A DNA stretch of 39,422 nt from positions 1-39,422 of the forward strand of contig JAMOMM010000261.1 in assembly GCA_027067085.1 (NCBI GenBank), given 5' to 3'. The notes under the pieces were generated by a model. It did not search any database. It saw only the letters and a program-made list of their open reading frames with translations, and had not been told where the DNA came from. Both the position numbers and the translations under genes were made by a program. Positions 32,943 to 39,422 of this stretch are shown piece after piece (the stretch's first letter is position 1; each line of letters begins with the position of its first letter). Source of the stretch: Hyphomicrobiales bacterium (GTDB taxonomy: Bacteria > Pseudomonadota > Alphaproteobacteria > Rhizobiales > Aestuariivirgaceae).

Positions 32943-33722
32943 TCAACTCCCGTTTAATTTTAAACTTTGAAGTGAACTTAATAAATCTTGATTGATACCA
33001 GCTTCGATAGGCTGAGAAAACAATAAGCCAATATTTGTGACCGAGGTGGCTGTCGGTTCATTTAATTCCCACATAGATGTAAACCTAATTAGTAACTTAT
33101 CTAGCTTTTCTGGATCGTGAAGATCCGCAATATCCAAGCGTTTTTCTATTCGAGCAATATTTTTGTCTATACTGCCGCTAGACAAACTTAACCCAAGCAT
33201 TGTCTCAACAACTTTCAACAATGCGGGCTCACCCAATAACTCAATGGTACTATTCACACTTGGTGCTTTTCGCTTAAAGTATAATGCTAGGCGAACGCCT
33301 TCGTTGTCAGCGCCTGCATCTTCTTCTAGAACCTGACGTACAAATTTATCCACAGTACCTTGACGGGCTTTTGTGAAAGTTGTGGCCGTTTCACCATAAC
33401 GCTTGAAATTGAAATTTTCCGCAAACTCTGCATAGCGTTTATCGGCCAACTGATTTGCAAAACTTGTATTGTCATCCGTGCCTTCCGTTAAAACTTTTCG
33501 CATAAATGCTTTAGCATACGTCATCTCTTCTAAGCCCATCGCACGCATCGCATAAGAGTAAACACGATCATCTTCTAAGAATTCATCAATTGAGTTAATA
33601 TCCCCAATCTTGGAAAGATAATACGCACTTTCGCGCGCTACAACAGGCTTCTCAGATGCAAGTTTAAGAGAGGCATCAATATCGCGCGCTATAAATTGAT
33701 AAGAAACCGAAGCAGTCAACAT
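32943..33722 (-). CDS. DUF1217 flagellar-cluster protein
   Basis: 259 residues, soluble and mostly helical. VSYQFIARDIDASLKLASEK followed by VARESAYYLSKIGDINSIDE is the DUF1217 N-terminal pattern. Genes of this family sit upstream of flgF in rhizobial flagellar loci, and the molecular role is not known to me. First gene of the fliI operon, divergent from motA. Confidence 0.85.
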   Translation of the reverse strand: MLTASVSYQFIARDIDASLKLASEKPVVARESAYYLSKIGDINSIDEFLEDDRVYSYAMRAMGLEEMTYAKAFMRKVLTEGTDDNTSFANQLADKRYAEFAENFNFKRYGETATTFTKARQGTVDKFVRQVLEEDAGADNEGVRLALYFKRKAPSVNSTIELLGEPALLKVVETMLGLSLSSGSIDKNIARIEKRLDIADLHDPEKLDKLLIRFTSMWELNEPTATSVTNIGLLFSQPIEAGINQDLLSSLQSLKLNGS

Positions 33723-33900
33723 AATTACAAACTCGTTCTAAGCTAATACGAACCACAACCTTTCACAGTCAGCTTGCCCTAACCTTACCTTACCTGATTA
33801 CTGAAGATCAGCATTTGCTTGCCAAGCCTCACACAAGGCCTAAAAAATAAAAATTAGTTTCGTAGCTAAATTCATTGAGACTAAATTCTGGAGAACTCAT
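33723..33900. promoter_or_regulatory. Divergent promoter region between the DUF1217-flgF-fliI and motA operons
   Basis: 178 bases without an ORF. It holds a tandem CCTAACCTTACCTTACC near 33,779, a small hairpin CTGAT...ATCAG near 33,799, and GGAGA 6 bases before the motA start. No convincing -10/-35 pair stands out, and no copy of the GGCATGATGCC element is present. Confidence 0.45.
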
Positions 33901-34782
33901 TTGACAATACTTTTGGGATTAATCATCACTCTTGGTTGTATGCTTGGTGGCTTTATGGCCATGGGTGGCCATGTAATGGTTATCTGGCAGCCATGGGAAT
34001 ACGTCATTATTTTTGGCGCATCATTCGGTACGTTTGTCGTTGCTAACCCCATGAAGACAATCAAAGATTCTGGAAAAGCGCTACTAGAAGCCTTTAAAGG
34101 AAAAATCCCTAAAAATGACGACTTTCTTGCAGTTTTGGGACTTCTTTTTTCGTTAATGAGAGAAATTCGGGCAAAATCACGAAACGAGGTCGAAGCACAT
34201 ATCGATGCGCCAGATGATTCCAGTATTTTTCAAAAGTACCCAACAGTTATGAACAACAAAGATCTAATGACTTTTATTTGCGATTACTTCCGTCTAATTC
34301 TGATCGGCAATGCTCGAACACACGAAATCGAAGCCTTAATGGATGAAGAGATTGAAACATTGCAATACGACGCAATGAAACCTTACCATTCAATGGTGGC
34401 GATGTCTGAGGGTTTACCAGCGCTTGGTATTGTTGCTGCGGTGCTTGGTGTGATTAAAGCCATGGGTGCACTTAATGAGTCTCCTGAGGTATTAGGCCAT
34501 CTTATTGGCGCGGCACTTGTTGGCACCTTTGCTGGTATTTTTATGTCGTATGCTGTGGTTAGTCCAATCGCCACAAAAATCAAAACAGTTAGATCCAAAC
34601 AACTGCGTTTGTACATTATTGTAAAACAAACATTATTAGCATTTATGAACGGAGCCATGCCACAAATTGCACTGGAGTATGGGCGCAAAACAATTTCCTC
34701 ATATGAACGTCCAACCATTGATGCTGTTGAAGAACAGACGCTCTCAACAGGCAGTAATGAACCCGTTCAACAAGCAGCCTGA
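33901..34782 (+). CDS. motA: Stator protein MotA
   Basis: 293 residues. Start codon TTG, supported by TGGAGA just upstream and by the N terminus TILLGLIITLGCMLGGFMAM, which is where rhizobial MotA begins. Four membrane helices; VAMSEGLPALGIVAAVLGVI and LVGTFAGIFMSYAVVSPIAT contain the conserved Pro and Gly of the proton channel. It works with MotB (17,886). First gene of motA-fliM-fliN-fliG-flhB. Confidence 0.96.
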   Translation: MTILLGLIITLGCMLGGFMAMGGHVMVIWQPWEYVIIFGASFGTFVVANPMKTIKDSGKALLEAFKGKIPKNDDFLAVLGLLFSLMREIRAKSRNEVEAHIDAPDDSSIFQKYPTVMNNKDLMTFICDYFRLILIGNARTHEIEALMDEEIETLQYDAMKPYHSMVAMSEGLPALGIVAAVLGVIKAMGALNESPEVLGHLIGAALVGTFAGIFMSYAVVSPIATKIKTVRSKQLRLYIIVKQTLLAFMNGAMPQIALEYGRKTISSYERPTIDAVEEQTLSTGSNEPVQQAA

Positions 34783-34790
34783 GTAAATAA

Positions 34791-35807
34791 ATGTCCCTTT
34801 CCCAAACATCAACAACTCAAGCTAAACCCAACCAAACATCTGCTTCAACCCACCCCCCTGAGCTAAGCCTGCCGCCTGTTTTAAATCAGGCAACCACTGG
34901 TTTGCTCAGCGCCTCGGAATTATCTGTTGATCGATCTCCTAGATTACACACGATCTTTGACAATTTATGCGTGTTAACCAGCCAGCAATTAATGTCACTG
35001 TCCCACACTCCCATTGAGCTAACGCTTGAGCGTGTATGGTCAGGCCAAATGCAAGACATCAATATCAGTGATAGCGATCACATTATCGTCCAATTTGAAA
35101 TTCAATCATGCCAAGAGCCAATTTATTTCTCTATCGATCGCCCTGCCTTATTTTTGTTAATAGAGGCACTGCTCGGCGCGACCAGCAGTCCACGCCCCTA
35201 CACAACAGAGCGTAATTTCACTTCGTTAGAATTGGCCTTTGCACAGCAAATCGCTAAAAAAATATTGTGCCAATTTCATCAGCAATTTTCCTCTATTACC
35301 GACATGACATCAACATTCAAGCAATCGTTCACAGGAAATGAATTAGAAAATGGAGACCATGTTAACACGGTTTTCTTAACTGCAAACATTGCCTTAGATG
35401 TATTTGGACGCACGGCGCAAGTTCGAGTGTTTTTACCTCTTTCAGTTCTCTCCCCTTACAAGTCCTCTTTTGCAGTAGAAACCGCAGATACCAATGAAGT
35501 CGTTGACAAAGTTTGGACAGACCATATTAAAAACCAATTCGCTTCAAGTGAAGTGGAATGTCAGGCAATTCTTGAGGGTGGGCAATTGTGTTTGTCGCAA
35601 ATCGCCCAATTAAAAGTTGGTCAAGTCCTTCAATTAAATGTCGAAGCTGGTAACAGCATAAAACTAAACTGTGAAGGCAAAACGTTATTCATGAGCAAAC
35701 TGGGACAAAGCAATGGCGTATTTACGGTCAAAGTAACCGAGTTCCCCCAACCTCAAAAAACACTTCTCGAGACAATCCTTACTGAATCGAAAAACGCTAC
35801 CATTTGA
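34791..35807 (+). CDS. fliM: C-ring switch protein FliM
   Basis: 338 residues. Middle domain from about residue 45 (PRLHTIFDNLCVLTSQQLMS) and a C-terminal SpoA domain (SQIAQLKVGQVLQLNVEAG), about 255-325. The first 40 residues are Ser/Thr/Gln/Pro-rich and lack the EIDALL-like CheY-binding motif of enteric FliM. Rhizobial FliM proteins are divergent, so this may be a lineage trait rather than a loss. It sits 8 bases after motA. Confidence 0.9.
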   Translation: MSLSQTSTTQAKPNQTSASTHPPELSLPPVLNQATTGLLSASELSVDRSPRLHTIFDNLCVLTSQQLMSLSHTPIELTLERVWSGQMQDINISDSDHIIVQFEIQSCQEPIYFSIDRPALFLLIEALLGATSSPRPYTTERNFTSLELAFAQQIAKKILCQFHQQFSSITDMTSTFKQSFTGNELENGDHVNTVFLTANIALDVFGRTAQVRVFLPLSVLSPYKSSFAVETADTNEVVDKVWTDHIKNQFASSEVECQAILEGGQLCLSQIAQLKVGQVLQLNVEAGNSIKLNCEGKTLFMSKLGQSNGVFTVKVTEFPQPQKTLLETILTESKNATI

Positions 35808-35836
35808 CAACAAATAACGCACCAAAGGACCAATAC

Positions 35837-36337
35837 ATGACTCAAGATCAAGTAAGGCAAGAACCAATCATTGGACAAGAGGAAAGCATCGGCCATCAGG
35901 CTACCCCTGAAAAGGACGACGGACCTATGAACCAGAGTCAAGTTCAACCTCAGCCCTCAATTGCAGGGCCAGAACGTATTGTCCAACAAGAAATAAACCC
36001 AAGCCCATTAGTTTCCTCAGATACTGCGACATCACTAAGTCCAGAATTAGCTTCGAAAAGCTCTCAAACTAGCGCAAGTTCAGCAAGCAACGATTCGAAT
36101 CTTGACTTAATTATGAACATTCCAGTCACAGTCCAAGTTATCTTGGGGACGACCAAAATGCCTGTTTCCAAAATTATGCAACTTGGTCGCCATGCAATTA
36201 TCCCACTTGATCGAAATGTAGGTGACCCAATTGATGTTGTTGTAAACGGACGCACAGTCGCACGCGGCGAAGTGGTTTTAATGGAAGATGACGATACTCG
36301 CTTTGGTATTTCGATAACCGAACTCGTAACTAATTAA
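35837..36337 (+). CDS. fliN: C-ring switch protein FliN
   Basis: 166 residues from the ATG at 35,837, preferred because AAAGGA lies 8 bases ahead; an in-frame TTG at 35,804, overlapping the fliM stop, lacks a site. The N-terminal 95 residues are Gln-, Pro- and Ser-rich and probably disordered. The SpoA domain fills the C terminus: NIPVTVQVILGTTKMPVSKI, GDPIDVVVNGRTVARGEVV, RFGISITELV. FliN forms the base of the C ring and docks FliH. Confidence 0.93.
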   Translation: MTQDQVRQEPIIGQEESIGHQATPEKDDGPMNQSQVQPQPSIAGPERIVQQEINPSPLVSSDTATSLSPELASKSSQTSASSASNDSNLDLIMNIPVTVQVILGTTKMPVSKIMQLGRHAIIPLDRNVGDPIDVVVNGRTVARGEVVLMEDDDTRFGISITELVTN

Positions 36338-36400
36338 TTTTCACTATGGCGATGCACAGACAAACGTCAAAATAAAATTTAATTGCAGGGTTGATTTCAC

Positions 36401-37387
36401 GTGAACAGGTTTGAAATTATGACAGGTATTGAAAAAGCCGCTACAATTTTGAATATCATCGACCCAGAAATAGCTGGGCGATTACTTCAACTATTCAATG
36501 CCGAAGACATAGAAAAAATCTCTAGTATCACCAAATCGCTTGAACCAATTGACAGTTCAGACTTCGCCAATTTAATCGAAGAATTTTCAGCCCTTTTTGC
36601 CAATGATTTGCAAATGCTGGGCGTTAGTCGCGATGTAAATAACCTATTAGAATCTGTTCTCACACCCGCGCAAGTATCAAAATTGAAACCACAAAAAGCG
36701 GCTAAAGGTTCTGTGTGGACAAACGAGAGTTTTGCCAAGCAAGAAATTTTAACACCCATAGTTAGAACTGAACATCCTCAGTTGGTCGCAGCGATACTAT
36801 CCCAACTTGACTCTGATTTAACTTCTGAATTGATTGCATCTTTTAGCAATGAAGAGCGAAATGATATCTTGCAAAGAATGCTAAACATGCGAGAAATCAA
36901 AATGGAAGTTACGAGTATTATTGAGGACCATTTTCGAACAACCATCATCGAAAATGACGAAGAAGAAAAGGGCGGAAAGTCTCGTGCGCGAATGGCAAAT
37001 ATAATCAATAAAATGGACAAAACGCAGGCTGATAAATTCCTTTTTGAACTGGCGATCGAAGAACCAGAAGAAGCCGCACGACTTAAAAAGTTATTATTTT
37101 CTTTTGAAGATATCCCTATCCTTTCCCAAAAAGACCGCCTTATTTTATTTGATTCAGTTGAAACTGACACCAGCATCTTAGCGCTTGATGGAATAAATGG
37201 AGAGATGAAAGAGCTAATCTTGGAATCATTTGGAACCAGAGTGAGGAAAATGATCGAATCTGAACTAGCAAGTTCAGACCCTAAAGATGCCGAAAAGGTT
37301 GATAAAGCACGGCGCAAAATTGCCAATATAGCACTTAATTTGGCATCTAAAGGCAATATTACGATTGTCATAAAAGAAACCAATTAG
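36401..37387 (+). CDS. fliG: C-ring rotor protein FliG
   Basis: 328 residues from GTG at 36,401, preceded by CAGGG; an ATG 6 codons in is an alternative. Middle domain with EHPQLVAAILSQLDSDLTSE, the EHPQ motif, and a C-terminal domain with KKLLFSFEDIPILSQKDRLI and the charged torque helix. FliG joins the MS ring to the C ring and contacts MotA. The 63-base gap to fliN is empty. Confidence 0.95.
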   Translation: MNRFEIMTGIEKAATILNIIDPEIAGRLLQLFNAEDIEKISSITKSLEPIDSSDFANLIEEFSALFANDLQMLGVSRDVNNLLESVLTPAQVSKLKPQKAAKGSVWTNESFAKQEILTPIVRTEHPQLVAAILSQLDSDLTSELIASFSNEERNDILQRMLNMREIKMEVTSIIEDHFRTTIIENDEEEKGGKSRARMANIINKMDKTQADKFLFELAIEEPEEAARLKKLLFSFEDIPILSQKDRLILFDSVETDTSILALDGINGEMKELILESFGTRVRKMIESELASSDPKDAEKVDKARRKIANIALNLASKGNITIVIKETN

Positions 37388-37479
37388 ATGCAGATGGCAT
37401 CATCAGACAGCTTTGAACTCAATTTCCACTTATTATCTAATTTCCGACACTCTTTATTTTAAAGTATTGACCAACAATC

Positions 37480-38544
37480 ATGTCCGATGCACCTGACGAG
37501 GAAAGTAAAACCGAAGAGCCGAGTGAGAAGAAAATCTCCGATGCGCATAAAAAGGGAAACATTCCTGTCTCACGGGAAGTCGGTATTTTTGCTTCCTTAT
37601 TTGGGTTGGTGATTGTAAGTCAGTTTTTTATTTGGGAAAAAACAAAAGGACTCGTTATATTTTTAGCGCAGTTCATTGAGAACCCAGGAAGTTGGCGCTT
37701 AGACAATACTCAATCAGTAACAAATCTACTTGAATTAGTATCTAACGCCATTTTCTTTTTCCTGATACCCATTTTTGTCATTCTAACGACCACCAGTCTT
37801 ACGGCAGCCTTCTTGCAAAACCCGCCTAAAATTATCCTACACCGGATCAAGCCAGACTTTTCCAAGTTGTCCTTGGCAAAAGGAATGAAGCGTATATTGG
37901 GCACTCAAGGTTGGATTGAATTTAGCAAAGCTTTGTTTAAATTCGTAGCCATTGGTATCGTCGTTACAATTTTTTTAGAAGCAGAGCTAGCTGGTGTTTT
38001 TAACACATTATTGAGTCATCCAAATTCAATTCCACGAGTCCTTTTGGCGCTATCCTCAGACCTACTCTTATCAGTTTGCGTTGCAACAATTCTTCTTGCA
38101 GGTGCCGATTTTGTTTGGTCCCGAAAGCAATGGTTTAAAAATTTAAAAATGACCCAGCAAGAAGTCAAAGACGAGCGAAAGCAAATGGATGGAGACCCAA
38201 TCGTGAAAGCAAAGCGGCTGTCTTTGGCACGCGATCGGTTAAGAAAACAAATGATTTCTGCAGTACCTAAAGCCACTATAATCATTACAAACCCAACCCA
38301 TTATTCGATCGCGTTAGCCTACAATCATCACGAAGATGCCGCTCCGAAGGTCATAGCAAAAGGAAAAAATCTTATCGCTCTAAAAATTCGGGAAATTGCC
38401 GAGAAAAACAACATCCCACGAGTAGAGAACAGACATTTGGCGCAATCACTTTACGCCCAAGTAGAAGTAAACCAAACGATACCAGAAGAGTTTTATCGCG
38501 CTGTCGCTGAAATCATTCATCATCTATCGGCCAAAAAGAATTAG
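37480..38544 (+). CDS. flhB: Export switch protein FlhB
   Basis: 354 residues. N-terminal EEPSEKKISDAHKKGNIPVS, four membrane helices, then a cytoplasmic domain with the self-cleavage motif NPTH at 271-274 (IITNPTHYSIAL). It switches export from hook to filament substrates in concert with FliK. Last gene of the plus-strand operon. A 92-base gap with no visible structure separates it from fliG. Confidence 0.97.
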   Translation: MSDAPDEESKTEEPSEKKISDAHKKGNIPVSREVGIFASLFGLVIVSQFFIWEKTKGLVIFLAQFIENPGSWRLDNTQSVTNLLELVSNAIFFFLIPIFVILTTTSLTAAFLQNPPKIILHRIKPDFSKLSLAKGMKRILGTQGWIEFSKALFKFVAIGIVVTIFLEAELAGVFNTLLSHPNSIPRVLLALSSDLLLSVCVATILLAGADFVWSRKQWFKNLKMTQQEVKDERKQMDGDPIVKAKRLSLARDRLRKQMISAVPKATIIITNPTHYSIALAYNHHEDAAPKVIAKGKNLIALKIREIAEKNNIPRVENRHLAQSLYAQVEVNQTIPEEFYRAVAEIIHHLSAKKN

Positions 38545-38782
38545 CAGTACTATCGTTTTTTCGTTTTTTTAGGACGTGTTTTTTTTCAATCTCCCCCTCA
38601 ATCAGGTACGAGACAAAAACCATTGAGTGGCCTGCAATGCTCTTTTTAATTTTGCTTGCAGACTTTTTCTTTTGCACATGATTGAGCACATCACCAAATA
38701 TTGGGGTTTTTGATTTCAGGGTCTTGAGTTGATTGACTCGCGCCCGCGCCCTACGATCCGTCAATTGAATAATACTTTCCAC
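38513..38782 (-). CDS. Doubtful basic ORF, 89 residues
   Basis: GTG start. It overlaps the end of the PilZ gene by 32 bases and, convergently, the end of flhB by 32 bases. Very basic (RRARARVNQL, KKKSASKIKK, KKRKND) with no recognised motif. The double overlap argues against it, while the tandem arrangement with the PilZ gene leaves a coupled small gene possible. An internal ATG at 38,623 would give 36 residues. Confidence 0.25.
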   Translation of the reverse strand: MESIIQLTDRRARARVNQLKTLKSKTPIFGDVLNHVQKKKSASKIKKSIAGHSMVFVSYLIEGEIEKKHVLKKRKNDSTANSFWPIDDE

Positions 38783-39086
38783 TCAAGCGCGCATGAATTT
38801 CACCACAAGTAACCTTGTTGTCTTCGCCATCATCAAACAAAATACCAATTTCATTTTCTTTGCACCAAATTATTTCACCAATACGTAGAACTTGGTGCTC
38901 ATCATCAAACAACTGAATTTTCTCTGGCAAATCAAAAAAATGACTCAACCTTAATCTCGCGCCAGATTCTGATCTATCAAAAATTTGACAGTCAGCAATA
39001 AATTTACCGTTAATATGTGCCACCTTACCCGAACGCAAGCGCACGCGCTGGCGGTTTTTCACTCGTCGACGTTTAAATATTGCCAT
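38751..39086 (-). CDS. PilZ-domain c-di-GMP-binding protein
   Basis: 111 residues from the ATG at 39,084-39,086; a TTG start 21 codons earlier adds only a basic tail. Both PilZ ligand motifs are present: RQRVR (R12 to R16) and DRSESG (D37, S39, G42), followed by ARLRL and GEIIWCKENEIGILF. Single-domain PilZ proteins act as c-di-GMP adaptors, and here it lies beside flhB in a cluster that also encodes a cyclase. The target is unknown. Confidence 0.8.
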   Translation of the reverse strand: MAIFKRRRVKNRQRVRLRSGKVAHINGKFIADCQIFDRSESGARLRLSHFFDLPEKIQLFDDEHQVLRIGEIIWCKENEIGILFDDGEDNKVTCGEIHARLSGKYYSIDGS

Positions 39087-39263
39087 TATTTTATTCTTTA
39101 TGTTGTTAGATTTTTTATGATAAGCAAAAAATTTATTAGGTTTTAGCAATTAGAGGCTTTTTTATAGCGGAATCCAAGGGTTAAGACATGCACTACTTTC
39201 ATAGAATAAGAGAAAACTTCAGATATCAAAGCGCAAATTATCCGATTGCGAACTCCACTGATT

Positions 39264-39422
39264 TCATTGGATATATTGATTGAAAGTCATACCAAACTCA
39301 CCCTTACCTATCCATACAACAACCCCATTCACCCTGCCTAAATCCTCTTGGCATAAACAGACTTTTTGATGGATTTCTAGTTTCAAAATTGAAGCAATTC
39401 TTGCTGAAATGCTATTAATAGA
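39264..39422 (-). CDS. Partial PilZ-like protein cut by the window edge
   Basis: The C-terminal 52 residues of a minus-strand frame entering from the right edge, stop at 39,264-39,266. SINSISARIASILKLEIHQK then GRVNGVVVWIGKGEFGMTF fits the second half of a PilZ domain (motif, strand, VVW, fG..F). Where PilZ has DxSxxG this frame has SINSIS, so ligand binding may be lost. Family call by pattern only, from a fragment. The 177 bases between it and the next PilZ gene hold no ORF I can support. Confidence 0.45.
   Translation of the reverse strand, partial: SINSISARIASILKLEIHQKVCLCQEDLGRVNGVVVWIGKGEFGMTFNQYIQ

Noticed and set aside
36778..37383. 201-residue minus-strand ORF opposite fliG
   Set aside because: Ser-rich antisense shadow of fliG with no recognisable features.
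38570..38600. T-rich stretch after flhB as a terminator
   Set aside because: No stem precedes the T-runs; termination there cannot be supported from the sequence.
1..39422. CRISPR arrays, rRNA, intact prophage
   Set aside because: No spaced identical repeats, no rRNA-like sequence and no phage genes were seen on either strand.

Overview
The window is an almost complete flagellar gene cluster of an alphaproteobacterium of the order Hyphomicrobiales (Rhizobiales). The assignment rests on order-typical genes: motC, motE, the MotD-type fliK, the OmpR-like flagellar regulator rem/ftcR, flaF and flbT, a DUF1217 protein, and the gene order itself. From memory, flagellin-fliF-fliH-motB-motC-fliK-transglycosylase-ftcR-flgE-flgK-flgL-flaF-flbT-flgD-fliQ-flhA-fliR is also the order in Brucella. 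By eye the DNA is AT-rich, about 40% GC, which is low for the order. Species cannot be named from sequence alone.

Layout. (1) Positions 1-2,510: a decayed chemotaxis locus on the minus strand: chemoreceptor fragment, cheY split by a dead IS5-type element, and a frameshifted cheD. (2) 2,611-3,023, plus strand: a structured RNA element followed by a 59-residue membrane-protein ORF. (3) 33,722 down to 3,046, minus strand: most of the flagellar genes in tightly coupled operons. These are DUF1217-flgF-fliI; flgB-flgC-fliE-flgG-flgA-flgI-motE-flgH-fliL-fliP; a single flagellin with a long leader and its own terminator; fliF-fliH-motB-motC-fliK-transglycosylase; then rem-flgE-flgK-flgL-flaF-flbT-flgD-fliQ-flhA-fliR-fliJ-flgJ-flgN and two conserved hypothetical genes. 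(4) 28,856-30,657, plus strand, lying between flgB and fliI: promoter, RNA element, an 87-residue ORF, a diguanylate cyclase and a terminator. (5) 33,901-38,544, plus strand: motA-fliM-fliN-fliG-flhB. (6) Right edge, minus strand: two PilZ-like genes, one cut by the window end.

Function. Together the genes encode the MS ring, C ring, export gate and ATPase, rod, P and L rings, hook, hook-filament junction, filament, stator with its periplasmic partners MotC and MotE, and the Rem and FlaF/FlbT regulators. Not seen: fliO, fliD/fliS, flgM, visN/visR, and intact cheA/W/R/B. The flagellar genes read as intact, while the adjacent che locus is clearly dead, so a functional chemotaxis set, if present, is elsewhere.

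The least explained signal is a family of three RNA-like elements (about 2,611, 22,570 and 28,895). They share a GGCATGATGCC hairpin, exactly 10 nt, and then a five-pair hairpin with a tRNA T-loop-like loop. One lies in the flagellin leader and two precede small plus-strand ORFs.
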